From assembly GCA_003214465.1 (NCBI GenBank), contig QCLO01000010.1, positions 1 to 47,368 of the forward strand: a stretch of DNA of 47,368 nt, read 5' to 3'. The notes below the pieces were generated by a model that worked only from the letters and a program-made list of their open reading frames with translations, made no database searches and had not been told where the DNA came from. Both the position numbers and the translations under genes were made by a program. This document shows positions 7,842 to 17,154 of this stretch, one piece after another (positions within the stretch are counted from its first letter, which is position 1; every line of letters begins with the position of its first letter). This DNA comes from Acidimicrobiales bacterium AG-414-N20. GTDB lineage: Bacteria; Actinomycetota; Acidimicrobiia; Acidimicrobiales; MedAcidi-G1.

Positions 7842-9251
7842 ATGACTAAAAAATATGATCTCGTTGTAATTGGAGGTGGTCCTGCCGGATATGCCGCAGC
7901 ACTTTATGGTTCAGCGGCGGGTTTAAGCGTGGCCCTAATCGAAGAGAACAAAGTTGGTGGAACATGCCTCCACGTTGGGTGCATACCAGCAAAAGAACTT
8001 CTAGAAACAGCTTCAGTACTCAGATCTGTAAGGCAGGCTCAAGAATTTGGAATAATAACAACTGAAGAGCCAAGTATTGACCTAACAATAAGTCAAAATC
8101 GAAAACAAAAAGTCATAGATCAACTTTTTAACGGCCTAAATTCTCTTTTAACAGGGCGAGAAGTGACAATTTACTCTGGGAAAGGTTCTCTGGGGACTGA
8201 TAAAAAAGTAGAAATCAAAACTGGCGAAGGAACTGAAACAGTTCAAGGAGAAAACGTACTCTTGGCAACTGGTTCAACACCACGAACCATTCAAGGATTT
8301 GAAATAGATAAAAAATTGATAGTGACTAGCGACGAATTTTTATCCATCGAAGAGATACCTGAACGAGTTGCAGTAATTGGAGGAGGTGCTATAGGTTGCG
8401 AATTTGCCTCACTTCTTAACGATCTAGGCTCTTCGGTCACACTACTTGAGGGCCTTGACGAAATACTTCCAGGGTGTGATAAAGACGTATCTACCTTAGT
8501 AAGACGCGCTTTTGTAAAAAAAGGCATTGATATCCACACCGGAGTCCAAGTGGATAGACACGAAGAAACTAGTAACAAAACAATAGTCAGTTGGTCAGTT
8601 GGTGGAGAGAACAATCAAGTGGAAGTCGATCTAATTATTATCTCGGTGGGGCGCGAACCAAACGGACAAGCAGCAGGATTAGATGGCACGGAAGTAGTCG
8701 TAGACGAAAAAGGTTTTATAGAAGTTGATAAAAGACTTCAAACCAAAGAAAAGGGAGTTTGGGCTGCAGGCGATGTCATAGACAGCCCTCAGTTAGCTCA
8801 CGTAGGTTTTGCCGAAGGTATTTTTGTGGTGAAAGAAATTTTAGGCGAATCGCCAGTAGCAATTGACTCATCAACTGTGCCGTGGTGCATCTACTGTGAT
8901 CCTGAAGTTGCTTTTGCGGGCTTAACTGAAGAGTCCGCAAAGTCTGCCGGCTACAAAGTAGCTGTTTCAAAACATCGATATTCCGGAAATGGAAGAGCGA
9001 TGATAGTTGGAGAAACCGAAGGTCTAGTAAAAGTAGTAGCGGAGGCAGACGACGAAGGCAAAGCAGGAAGAATTTTAGGAGTTCATATGGCAGGACCGTG
9101 GGTCACAGAACAACTCGGACAGGCCTATCTAGCCGTCAATCTAGAAGCCACTGTTGACGAAGTAGCTACTCACATTCAAGCTCACCCCACATTAAGTGAA
9201 CTCTTTGGTGAAACTGTGATGTCATTAACAGGTCGATCTCTCCACGGATAA
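7842..9251 (+). CDS. lpdA: Dihydrolipoyl dehydrogenase
   Basis: E3 flavoprotein that reoxidises dihydrolipoyl groups of 2-oxoacid dehydrogenase and glycine cleavage complexes, using NAD+. It has 469 residues with the FAD-binding VVIGGGPAGYAAA at the N-terminus, the redox disulfide GGTCLHVGC (Cys42/Cys47), the NAD-binding VIGGGAIGCEFAS, the second FAD motif WAAGDV, and the dimer-interface HPTLSE (His448, Glu453) that completes the active site. The gene after it makes the lipoyl cofactor itself, so the cluster is a lipoate-dependent enzyme unit. The lpdA stop is 2 nt before the next ATG. Confidence 0.95.
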   Translation: MTKKYDLVVIGGGPAGYAAALYGSAAGLSVALIEENKVGGTCLHVGCIPAKELLETASVLRSVRQAQEFGIITTEEPSIDLTISQNRKQKVIDQLFNGLNSLLTGREVTIYSGKGSLGTDKKVEIKTGEGTETVQGENVLLATGSTPRTIQGFEIDKKLIVTSDEFLSIEEIPERVAVIGGGAIGCEFASLLNDLGSSVTLLEGLDEILPGCDKDVSTLVRRAFVKKGIDIHTGVQVDRHEETSNKTIVSWSVGGENNQVEVDLIIISVGREPNGQAAGLDGTEVVVDEKGFIEVDKRLQTKEKGVWAAGDVIDSPQLAHVGFAEGIFVVKEILGESPVAIDSSTVPWCIYCDPEVAFAGLTEESAKSAGYKVAVSKHRYSGNGRAMIVGETEGLVKVVAEADDEGKAGRILGVHMAGPWVTEQLGQAYLAVNLEATVDEVATHIQAHPTLSELFGETVMSLTGRSLHG

Positions 9252-9253
9252 AA

Positions 9254-10912
9254 ATGGCAGAATCCAACACACTTTCAAGAGAAAAAGAACTTCAAATAAG
9301 ATGGATGGGGAAAGTCCGTTACCGTGACGCTTTAGCATTGCAACAAGCGATCAACAGATCCGAACAAGGCAACTATCTTTTATTGCTTGAACACCACCCT
9401 GTTTACACAATGGGCATACGGGCTTCATTAGACAATCTGAAAATAGAACCTGAAAAAATTGGAGCCGAACTAGAGAAAGCAAACAGAGGTGGAGACATAA
9501 CTTTTCATGGACCAGGCCAATTAGTTGGTTATCCCTTACTGCAACTGGACAGTAAACGTGGAGGCGGCATGGCTGATACAGCTGCTTATGTTCATACCAT
9601 TGAAAGTCTCCTCATAGAAACTTGCCAAGATTTTGGCATTCAAGATGTAGGAAGAATAAAAAGATACCCAGGAGTATGGGTAGACCCCGATGGTTTAAAT
9701 CCTCGAAAGATCGCAGCAATAGGAGTGAGATTAAATAAAGCCAGAACAATGCATGGGTTTGCGCTCAACGTTAAAACCGACATGACTTTTTATGACCACA
9801 TCATCCCTTGCGGAATAACAGAATATGGAGTGACCTCTCTGGAAAAAGAAGGAATACATACAACTATGAAAGAAGTTGTTGATCTCATATCTGTAAAAGC
9901 CGAAAAATTGTGGAGCCCTAGAAAAGCTAGTAGAGCAGATGTTTCATGGAAGCACGTGACGGAAACCGAGTTGCCATTATTGCAAATAGGTAGAGATTTT
10001 AAAGAGACTGATATCAGTCGAAAACCAGACTGGATGAAAGTTAAATTAGATACGGGTCCAGAATATAGACGTTTAAAACATCTAATGGAAGAAAAACAAT
10101 TAGTTACTGTGTGTGAAGAAGCAGGCTGCCCGAATATTTTTGACTGCTGGAATGACGGCACCGCAACCTTCATGATAGGTGGGGAACGATGTACACGAGC
10201 CTGCGGTTTTTGTTTAGTAGACACCAGAAAACCAAACCCGCTCGATCTTGATGAACCAGAAAGAGTAGCCGCAGCAGTTTCAGAAATGGGATTAAAACAT
10301 GCTGTTATAACAGCAGTCGCCAGAGACGATATAAAAGACGGAGGAGCAGAGCATTTTGCCAAGACAATCAATCTGATTAGAAAAACCAATCCCGATACAA
10401 AAATCGAAGTTTTGATACCAGACTGCAAAGGTAATCCAGAATCTTTAGAAACTATTTTTGAAATGAAACCTGACGTTTTAAATCACAACATTGAGACCGT
10501 CCCTCGACTACAGCGTAAAGTGCGACCTTCAGCAAGTTACGCAAGAAGTCTTGCAGTTCTGGCGAGAGCTAAAGAGGCGAATCTCATAACTAAAACATCC
10601 TTGATTGTAGGTTTAGGTGAACGAGAATCAGAAATAGATAACTGTCTAGTAGATCTGGCGGCTATTGGTTGTGACATAGTAACAATCGGTCAGTACCTAA
10701 GACCATCATCAAATCACCTACCCATAAAAGAATGGGTAAGTCCGAGTGCCTTCAAAAGGTGGAAGGAAATTGGAGAAAATCTTGGAATTTCACATGTTGA
10801 AGCTAGTCCTCTAACACGATCCAGTTACCACGCTCGACAAGCTTTAGAATCTACAGGTGGTTCGCCAGTCAGTATTGAGCGTCCACAGTTAGTTTCCGCA
10901 GACAGCTGCTAA
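9254..10912 (+). CDS. Fused octanoyltransferase-lipoyl synthase (LipB-LipA)
   Basis: A 552-residue fusion that would carry out both steps of de novo lipoylation. Residues ~1-220 are LipB: GGDITFHGPGQLVGYP, the catalytic Lys152 in RKIAAIG and the catalytic Cys186 in IPCGI. Residues ~245-552 are the radical-SAM enzyme LipA: auxiliary cluster cysteines Cys287, Cys292 and Cys298, the radical-SAM triad Cys313-x3-Cys317-x2-Cys320 (CTRACGFC), and the C-terminal RSSYHA motif (Arg522-Ser524). All catalytic residues of both halves are intact and the frame is continuous, so this is a real fusion rather than an annotation error. The two enzymes are separate proteins in most bacteria. It is coupled to lpdA by a 2-nt gap. 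Confidence 0.93.
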   Translation: MAESNTLSREKELQIRWMGKVRYRDALALQQAINRSEQGNYLLLLEHHPVYTMGIRASLDNLKIEPEKIGAELEKANRGGDITFHGPGQLVGYPLLQLDSKRGGGMADTAAYVHTIESLLIETCQDFGIQDVGRIKRYPGVWVDPDGLNPRKIAAIGVRLNKARTMHGFALNVKTDMTFYDHIIPCGITEYGVTSLEKEGIHTTMKEVVDLISVKAEKLWSPRKASRADVSWKHVTETELPLLQIGRDFKETDISRKPDWMKVKLDTGPEYRRLKHLMEEKQLVTVCEEAGCPNIFDCWNDGTATFMIGGERCTRACGFCLVDTRKPNPLDLDEPERVAAAVSEMGLKHAVITAVARDDIKDGGAEHFAKTINLIRKTNPDTKIEVLIPDCKGNPESLETIFEMKPDVLNHNIETVPRLQRKVRPSASYARSLAVLARAKEANLITKTSLIVGLGERESEIDNCLVDLAAIGCDIVTIGQYLRPSSNHLPIKEWVSPSAFKRWKEIGENLGISHVEASPLTRSSYHARQALESTGGSPVSIERPQLVSADSC

Positions 10913-10919
10913 AAAATAG

Positions 10920-11678
10920 ATGATTCGCCTTGATGCATCTACTGTCCTTTTGCAATGGGCGGTTGGCGGTCTTCTCTTTCTTTGGGTTACCTGCCGTCAT
11001 CGCAAGGTAGGCATAGGGTACGGATGGTTACTGCGCTCAACGTACATAATCATGTTGATCTCAGCACTTGCAGTTGGGCTATTAACAGAAGCTGTATTAG
11101 CACGTGAAATAATCACCATAGGAATAGTCATAGCGACAGCAATACCTCTTCTAATTTCTTTTTTAAATAGAAAAAATGAGAAAAAAGATCCCAATTTAAA
11201 TCTCGATTTGGTTGCGCCGATACTCGGTTTAGCTGCTTTAGTAGTCGCAGCATTAGATGCAGGAGGACCACCGGCTCTTGCAATAGCCCGAATCCTTATA
11301 GGAGCAATTTTTCTTGGAGTTGTAAGCGACGCAATGCTCCTAGGCCATTGGTATCTAGTTCAACCTGGACTAGTTAGGTCTCCTCTTCTGGAACTAGTCA
11401 GGCTAACAGGGATAATCTGGCCATTTGAATTAGCTGTACTTTTATATCCAACCGGAATGATTTCAGTAATTAATGGAAACATCGACGATGGTTATGGAGG
11501 ATTGCTGGGTTGGTTCTGGATTGCCTGCACAGTTATGACAATCATCTTGGTGTTCGTAACACGTGCGGCATTAAAGGAAAGACAATATTCTGCAGTAATG
11601 GCAGCAACTGGGTTACTGTACCTGGCAATACTCACGGGATTTGGAATGGATTTAGTTGCTAGAGCAACACTTGCTTAA
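10920..11678 (+). CDS. Polytopic membrane protein, function unknown
   Basis: A 252-residue protein with about seven predicted hydrophobic segments and short charged loops, including a Lys/Asp-rich cytoplasmic loop near residues 83-93. A GHWYLVQPGL motif follows a helix in the middle, and the His there could bind a metal or haem, though this is only a suggestion. I do not recognise a named family. It follows the LipB-LipA gene by 7 nt, so it is likely in the same operon; whether it has a role in lipoate or respiratory metabolism is unknown. Confidence 0.8.
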   Translation: MIRLDASTVLLQWAVGGLLFLWVTCRHRKVGIGYGWLLRSTYIIMLISALAVGLLTEAVLAREIITIGIVIATAIPLLISFLNRKNEKKDPNLNLDLVAPILGLAALVVAALDAGGPPALAIARILIGAIFLGVVSDAMLLGHWYLVQPGLVRSPLLELVRLTGIIWPFELAVLLYPTGMISVINGNIDDGYGGLLGWFWIACTVMTIILVFVTRAALKERQYSAVMAATGLLYLAILTGFGMDLVARATLA

Positions 11679-11729
11679 AATAGAAACCTACTCGAGGGTC
11701 TAGGTACTTGGTGCAGTTAGGATTACCGA

Positions 11730-12272
11730 ATGAAGGTATATACAAGACGAGGAGATGATGGCTCCACCGATCTTCTATATGGAGGTCGTGTTTCAAAGAA
11801 TGACTCGCAACCGGAAGTATACGGAGATGTAGATGAGACACAGTCTTTCATCGGTTTGGCAAGAGCTGCAGCGGGTGAAGAACTCTCAGACGTCTTGGTA
11901 AGAATTGAGCGTGAACTCTGGATAGCAATGGCAGAGTTAGCTTGCAACCCAGAGAAAATTGACAAACTTGATGAGACCAGCCGCTTAACTAAAGAAATGG
12001 TTAAAGGTCTTGAGGATCTAATAGATGAATTTAGCGAAAAGTTTGAGGCACCAAAAGAATTCGTAGTTCCAGGTGAAGAAGAAGTAGCAGCAAGATTAGA
12101 TGTGGCAAGAACTGTTTGCCGTCGTGCTGAAAGATCAGCAGTAGGACTTGAGTTGAAAGATTCATATGTAGTCCCGTATCTAAATCGACTTTCAGATTTT
12201 CTTTGGAGTGCAGCACGATGGCAAGAAGGCCAATCTGTAACCACTAAATCTGTTCCCATATCTGAAAAATAA
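11730..12272 (+). CDS. Cob(I)alamin adenosyltransferase, PduO type
   Basis: Transfers the adenosyl group of ATP to cob(I)alamin to make coenzyme B12. At 180 residues it is the usual size for the trimeric PduO/MMAB family. It shows the ATP-binding N-terminal motif YTRRGDDGST (residues 4-13) and the RRAERSA motif (Arg131-Arg135) of the active site. TAGGAT at 11718-11723 lies 6 nt before the ATG and could be either a -10 of a leaderless transcript or a ribosome-binding site. The gene is followed after 20 nt by the aminopeptidase gene. Confidence 0.93.
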   Translation: MKVYTRRGDDGSTDLLYGGRVSKNDSQPEVYGDVDETQSFIGLARAAAGEELSDVLVRIERELWIAMAELACNPEKIDKLDETSRLTKEMVKGLEDLIDEFSEKFEAPKEFVVPGEEEVAARLDVARTVCRRAERSAVGLELKDSYVVPYLNRLSDFLWSAARWQEGQSVTTKSVPISEK

Positions 12273-12292
12273 ACATCCAGCTAGGAGAAAAC

Positions 12293-13756
12293 ATGACAAT
12301 AAGCTTTACGACCGCCAGACGTCTACCAACAAATGCAGCAGTAGTTGCTTACGGAATTAAGTCGGATGAATTAGGCAATCTGCCAGCATGCTTTAGTTCG
12401 ACAGAACTTAAAAAACTTGGTTTTAAAGGTGAATTGGGACAAGTCCAAATACTTCCAGAAGGAAACAAACTTATCGCAGCTGTAGGCCTCGGAGAGTCAA
12501 CTGAAATCAGTCCAACCAAATTAAGGACGGCAGCAGCTGCACTTGCAAGAGCGGCTCGTCGACATGCTTCGGTTGCTACAGATTTGGTGTCGAAGTCTGA
12601 AATTGAAACCACTCAAGCTATTCAGTCGGTGGTTGAAGGAATGGCATTATCTCTTTACAAATTCGATTACAAATCATCCTCAACAAAAAATAAAGAAGAT
12701 GAAGTTTTAAAAAAAGTGGTACTTGCTGGCAGCACGTCGTCTACAGCTAACTCAGCAATCTTGAAAGCAACTGCTGTTGTTGAAGGTGTCGTATTGGCTC
12801 GCGACTTAGTGAACGAACCCGGCGGAAGCCTCACCCCCCAAGTATTTGCCCGCAAAGCCACACGAATGGCAAAAGAAAAAGGACTTACAGCAAAGGTGAT
12901 GGATGAGGCCGCTATAAAAAAAGCAGGCTTCGGAGGCCTCCTCGGAGTGAATCGAGGTTCAGACCACCCACCAAGGTTTGTTGAATTGACCTACAGGCCA
13001 AAAGGCAAAGCAAAAGCAACCTTAGCCCTAGTAGGTAAAGGGATTACTTTTGATTCCGGTGGGCTTTCAATCAAACCATGGCAAGGCATGTCTGAAATGA
13101 AGACGGACATGGGAGGAGCTGCAGCTGTAATTGGGGCAATGTCGGCGCTTTCTTCTTTAGCCCCCAAAATAAGAGTTAAAGGGTATTTACCCATGACTGA
13201 CAACATGCTCGGAGGGGATGCAACAAGGCCGGGAGATGTATTGAAAATCAGAAATGGTAAAACGATTGAAGTGATAAACACTGATGCAGAAGGGCGACTC
13301 ATACTTGCAGATGCACTTTCCTTAGCGAGCGAAGCTAATCCAGATGCAATAGTGGATCTGGCTACATTAACAGGAGCTTGTGTCGTCGCACTTGGCTCTG
13401 ACATAGCAGGATTAATGGGCAAAAACGATGCTTTCTTGAATCAAGTTGAGAAAGCGGCTAAAGACGCTGGAGAGAAAGTATGGCAACTTCCGCTCCCAGA
13501 TGAATATAAGGATCTTTATAAGTCGCCTATTGCAGACATGAAAAATATAAGCGCTGGAGGTTATGGGGGTGCCTTAACCGCTGGACTTATTCTTTCAGAG
13601 TTTGTCCCTGAAGGAATCCCTTGGGCTCATCTGGACATAGCTGGACCAGCCCGAGCCGATAAAGACAATGCAGAAAATGTAGAAGGTGGGACAGGTTTCG
13701 GCGTTAGAACTCTTATCAAACTAATTCAATCCTTTGAACCTCCAGAATCTGAATAA
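12293..13756 (+). CDS. pepA: Leucyl aminopeptidase (M17)
   Basis: Cytosolic di-metal aminopeptidase that removes N-terminal residues from peptides. It has 487 residues: a variable N-terminal domain (~1-160), then the catalytic domain with VGKGITFDSGGLSIK (Lys249, Asp254) and the family signature NTDAEGRL (residues 329-336) containing metal ligands Asp331 and Glu333. AGGAG at 12282-12286 is well placed before the ATG. M17 enzymes are hexameric and may also process glutathione conjugates. The neighbours give no specific hint. Confidence 0.95.
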   Translation: MTISFTTARRLPTNAAVVAYGIKSDELGNLPACFSSTELKKLGFKGELGQVQILPEGNKLIAAVGLGESTEISPTKLRTAAAALARAARRHASVATDLVSKSEIETTQAIQSVVEGMALSLYKFDYKSSSTKNKEDEVLKKVVLAGSTSSTANSAILKATAVVEGVVLARDLVNEPGGSLTPQVFARKATRMAKEKGLTAKVMDEAAIKKAGFGGLLGVNRGSDHPPRFVELTYRPKGKAKATLALVGKGITFDSGGLSIKPWQGMSEMKTDMGGAAAVIGAMSALSSLAPKIRVKGYLPMTDNMLGGDATRPGDVLKIRNGKTIEVINTDAEGRLILADALSLASEANPDAIVDLATLTGACVVALGSDIAGLMGKNDAFLNQVEKAAKDAGEKVWQLPLPDEYKDLYKSPIADMKNISAGGYGGALTAGLILSEFVPEGIPWAHLDIAGPARADKDNAENVEGGTGFGVRTLIKLIQSFEPPESE

Positions 13757-13771
13757 AAGACATCAGCAAGA

Positions 13772-14524
13772 ATGACCGGACCGTTACAACAAGCAAAAGA
13801 CCTAATAGACCAAGCAAGCAAAATAACCGTTCTAACTGGAGCTGGAATATCAACAGACAGCGGAATACCTGATTTTCGGGGTCCCAATGGCATATGGACA
13901 AAAAATCCTGAAGCTGAAAAAGCATCAAACATTCACTACTACATGGCGGATCCCGAAATACGCAAAAGAAACTGGGCTCTGAGATCTTCAGGTGAGCTCT
14001 GGCCAAATGTTGCTCCTAATGAAGGGCATTCAGCCCTAGTACATCTCGAAAAAAGAGGGCTCCTGCAAATGCTCGTAACACAGAACGTTGATGGCCTCCA
14101 CCAAATGGCAGGAAACGACCCTAAACGAGTGGTTGAAATACACGGCACCGTGAAAGAAGCAATGTGTCTTGAATGCGACTGGCGAGACGATATTGAAGTA
14201 GTTCTTCAAAGAGTTCGAGAAGGTGACGTTGACCCACATTGCTCATGCGGTGGGCTGCTTAAATCGGCAACAGTAAGTTTCGGTCAAAATCTTTTTCCTG
14301 GAGATATAGACAGAATGTTTGATGCATCTTTGTCATGTGACCTTTTACTAGCAGTTGGCACCAGCCTTCAGGTTTTTCCCGTAGCTGAGATGCTTCCTAC
14401 GGCAGTAAATAATGGTGCTAAAGCATTGATAGTAAATGGTGAGTCGACAGTGATGGATCAACTAGCTGAAATTGTCGTAAAGGGTGAAATAAGCAAAGTT
14501 TTGCCCGAAATAGTCTCACTTTAG
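13772..14524 (+). CDS. NAD-dependent protein deacylase, sirtuin family
   Basis: Sir2-type lysine deacetylase/deacylase of 250 residues. NAD-binding motif TGAGIST-DSGIPDFRG (residues 22-37), TQNVDGLHQMAG, catalytic His124 in EIHGTV, and the structural zinc site Cys132-x2-Cys135 with Cys157-x-Cys159. The closely packed second Cys pair (CxC rather than CxxC) is a small variation. The gene follows pepA after 15 nt. The Shine-Dalgarno is weak. It overlaps a hairpin at its stop codon. Confidence 0.93.
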   Translation: MTGPLQQAKDLIDQASKITVLTGAGISTDSGIPDFRGPNGIWTKNPEAEKASNIHYYMADPEIRKRNWALRSSGELWPNVAPNEGHSALVHLEKRGLLQMLVTQNVDGLHQMAGNDPKRVVEIHGTVKEAMCLECDWRDDIEVVLQRVREGDVDPHCSCGGLLKSATVSFGQNLFPGDIDRMFDASLSCDLLLAVGTSLQVFPVAEMLPTAVNNGAKALIVNGESTVMDQLAEIVVKGEISKVLPEIVSL

Positions 14525-14536
14525 AAAACTAAAGTG
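14517..14536 (+). terminator. Hairpin at the sirtuin gene stop codon
   Basis: Perfect 8-bp inverted repeat CACTTTAG (14517-14524) and CTAAAGTG (14529-14536) with an AAAA loop; the 5' arm contains the TAG stop. No T run follows, so it is not a standard intrinsic terminator. It may be a processing or pausing structure. Confidence 0.4.
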
Positions 14537-14568
14537 CCAAATATAGACAAGATTCATAGAATTTCAGA

Positions 14569-15744
14569 ATGTCAACATTCCAAGAACTCCTAGCACAGGC
14601 AAAAAGTCTGATCGAGGAAACAGATCCCTCAGAATCCGAGACTCTTATTACACAAGGCTGGGTAATCCTGGACGTTCGAGAAGTCGAAGAATACGACCAA
14701 GGAATAGTTCCGGAATCTATTTTGATACCTCAAGGACAAATTGAAGAAACAATAGAAGAGCACATACCCGATCACGACCAACCAATAATTGCGATGTGCG
14801 CCGGAGGTGTACGGTCAGCATTTGCTGCAGTCACATTAAATGAACTCGGGTATAAGCATGTCGTATCTATGGATGGAGGTTTCAATCTCTGGAAACAGGA
14901 AGGAAGAGATTGGGTAACATCGCAAATTTTGGAACCAGAACAACGGCAACGTTATGAAAGACACATAACCCTCCCTGAAATTGGAGAAAAAGGTCAACAA
15001 AAACTTTTGGACTCTCGAGTCGTAATAATAGGTGCAGGTGGTCTCGGTTCACCAGCGGCGCTATACCTCGCAGCAGCAGGAATAGGAACAATAGGTGTTG
15101 TTGACATGGATACTGTTGAAGAGTCAAATCTTCAACGGCAAATCCTGCACAACACAGAAACAATAGGACAAAACAAAGTCGATTCAGCCGAAAAAACCCT
15201 TTCAGCTCTGAATCCCGACGTAAACATCATCACATATAACACACGTTTAAACAAAGACAACGCGATTGGAATAATAGAAAATTACGACGTGGTGGTTGAC
15301 GGAACTGACAACTTCCCAACCAGATACCTAATCAATGACGCGTCAGTTAAAACAGGAACGCCTGTCGTACACGGGTCAATATTTCAGCATGAAGGTCAAG
15401 TAACAGTCTTTGAACCAAAAAATGGACCAACCTACAGAGACATTTTTCCCGAACCACCACAAAATGAATCAGTCCAAAATTGCACAGAGGCGGGAGTGTT
15501 GGGAGTGCTACCAGGGATAGTAGGAACTATTCAAGCATTAGAAACAATAAAACTAATCCTGGAGATCGGAGAAGGGCTTTCAGGAAGGCTAATTGTTTTC
15601 GACGCTCTAGAAATGTCATTCCACGAATACAAAATCGATCAAGACCCCAATAACCAGATCACTTGGAAAAATCGCGATCAGATCCAACTCGAAGAAAATG
15701 AAGAAACCTGTCAAATAAGTCCATCTCAACCTCCCGAAACCTGA
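14569..15744 (+). CDS. Rhodanese-ThiF/MoeB fusion (sulfur-carrier activating enzyme)
   Basis: A 391-residue protein with an N-terminal rhodanese domain (about 1-120; active Cys77 in MCAGGVRS) followed by an E1-like adenylyltransferase (about 130-375; nucleotide loop GAGGLGS at 155-161, catalytic Cys305 in CTEAGVLGVLPG). Such proteins adenylate the C-terminal glycine of ubiquitin-like sulfur carriers (MoaD, ThiS, CysO) and pass on sulfur for molybdopterin, thiamine or cysteine synthesis. The order is the reverse of MoeZ, which has ThiF first. The zinc-binding cysteine pairs typical of MoeB/ThiF are both replaced: Thr288/Asp291 and Asn362/Thr365. The carrier it serves is not in the window. Confidence 0.9.
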   Translation: MSTFQELLAQAKSLIEETDPSESETLITQGWVILDVREVEEYDQGIVPESILIPQGQIEETIEEHIPDHDQPIIAMCAGGVRSAFAAVTLNELGYKHVVSMDGGFNLWKQEGRDWVTSQILEPEQRQRYERHITLPEIGEKGQQKLLDSRVVIIGAGGLGSPAALYLAAAGIGTIGVVDMDTVEESNLQRQILHNTETIGQNKVDSAEKTLSALNPDVNIITYNTRLNKDNAIGIIENYDVVVDGTDNFPTRYLINDASVKTGTPVVHGSIFQHEGQVTVFEPKNGPTYRDIFPEPPQNESVQNCTEAGVLGVLPGIVGTIQALETIKLILEIGEGLSGRLIVFDALEMSFHEYKIDQDPNNQITWKNRDQIQLEENEETCQISPSQPPET

Positions 15745-15763
15745 TGCAACTAAAGATAGTCAG

Positions 15764-15792
15764 TTGACTAGCAGAAAATTTTGAGTTTTATT
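15764..15792 (+). promoter_or_regulatory. Possible promoter of the polysaccharide locus
   Basis: TTGACT at 15764-15769 and TTTATT at 15787-15792, spaced 17 nt, in the 93-bp gap before the UDP-glucose dehydrogenase gene. This is the first substantial gap before the surface polysaccharide genes. The -10 match is only moderate. Confidence 0.3.
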
Positions 15793-15837
15793 AATTACGG
15801 TCGTACGATATGACCCTTACTCTTAGAAAGTTCATTA

Positions 15838-17118
15838 ATGTCAAAGATTGCAATAGTTGGAACAGGATATGTGGGTTTAACGGCAGGAGCATGCTTCGCC
15901 CATCTTGGACATCAAGTCATCTGCTACGACATCGACAAAGAAAAAATTGACAAACTTTCAAATGGACAAATACCTATTGTAGAAAAAGGCCTTGAAACAC
16001 TAGTCAAAGAAGGATTGGAAGAGAACAAACTTTCTTTTACCAGCATCCCTGAAGAGGCGGTTTCTGAATGTGAAGTAATTTTCCTTTGTGTCCCAACACC
16101 TCAAAGGAGTGACGGCACCACAGACATTTCTATGGTTGATTCCGCAGTTAGCTCAATAGCTCAGATTTTGCCTGAGAATTCGATTCTAGTAAATAAGTCG
16201 ACAGTCCCAGTAGGGTCAGCTAAAAAAGTAATTGAGGGTCTAAACAGGCCAGATATAGAAGTGGTTTCAAACCCTGAGTTTCTGAGAGAAGGCACAGCAG
16301 TTGATGACTTTCTTAAACCCGAAAGAATAATTATCGGTTCAAAAAATCCAGATGCAGCTCAAATAGTTGCAGAGCTGTACAAAAAAATTGAAGCGCCACT
16401 TCTAATAACCGATCCAATTTCAGCTGAGACAATTAAATACACCGCGAACGCATTTCTGGTAACAAAACTTTCTTTTATTAATTCAATAGCTGCAGTTTGT
16501 GAAGGTGTTGGTGCTGACATCACTGATGTAATAAAAGGAATTGGCTCTGACTCTAGGATCGGCGAAAAATACATGAGGCCTGGACCTGGTTGGGGAGGCA
16601 GTTGTTTCCCTAAAGACACGAAATCACTCATACATATGGCCGGGCAAGCAGGTTACAATTTTCGATTTCTCGACACCGCAGTAGCTGTTAATGAAGAACA
16701 GTTCGATCGCGTTGTGCAAAAAATACGCACTGCTGTAGGAGGCGAATTAGAAGGAAAAATAGTTGCAGTATGGGGGCTCACATTTAAAGCCGGAACCGAT
16801 GACCTTAGAGATTCACCTTCGTTGGCCGTGATAAAAAGACTTCACGAAGAAGGCGCAGCAGTTACTGCACATGATCCAACCGTGGGTCAACATAAAGAAG
16901 GGATTCCTGAACAAGTAACTATTTCAAAAGAGCCACTTGAAGCTTGTGAGAATGCAAATGCAGTCGTGCTTCTAACAGATTGGAAAGAATACGAAACTAT
17001 CGGTCCTGATGATGTTACGGATCGCTTAGCAGATCTGAATTTGATTGATACGCGAAATGTTTTCAACCCTAAAGAATGGGAAGATAAAGGTTTCACTTAC
17101 CAGGGAATTGGGCGTTGA
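15838..17118 (+). CDS. UDP-glucose 6-dehydrogenase
   Basis: Oxidises UDP-glucose to UDP-glucuronate with two NAD+, providing an acidic sugar donor for surface polysaccharide. At 426 residues it has the N-terminal Rossmann motif GTGYVGLTAG, NPEFLREGTA, and the catalytic cysteine Cys256 in GGSCFPKD. The GTDDLRDSP motif of the C-terminal UDP-binding domain is present. It opens the polysaccharide locus and is followed by a flippase gene. A UDP-N-acetylmannosamine dehydrogenase role is less likely from the motif context but cannot be wholly excluded. Confidence 0.92.
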   Translation: MSKIAIVGTGYVGLTAGACFAHLGHQVICYDIDKEKIDKLSNGQIPIVEKGLETLVKEGLEENKLSFTSIPEEAVSECEVIFLCVPTPQRSDGTTDISMVDSAVSSIAQILPENSILVNKSTVPVGSAKKVIEGLNRPDIEVVSNPEFLREGTAVDDFLKPERIIIGSKNPDAAQIVAELYKKIEAPLLITDPISAETIKYTANAFLVTKLSFINSIAAVCEGVGADITDVIKGIGSDSRIGEKYMRPGPGWGGSCFPKDTKSLIHMAGQAGYNFRFLDTAVAVNEEQFDRVVQKIRTAVGGELEGKIVAVWGLTFKAGTDDLRDSPSLAVIKRLHEEGAAVTAHDPTVGQHKEGIPEQVTISKEPLEACENANAVVLLTDWKEYETIGPDDVTDRLADLNLIDTRNVFNPKEWEDKGFTYQGIGR

Positions 17119-17154
17119 AGCTATTAATAAATCAACTCTAGAAAAAGCAAACAT

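Noticed and set aside
9790-10428. 212-codon minus-strand ORF
   Set aside because: It is antisense to the LipB-LipA fusion, which has intact catalytic motifs across this interval; the Ser/Phe-rich translation shows no domain.
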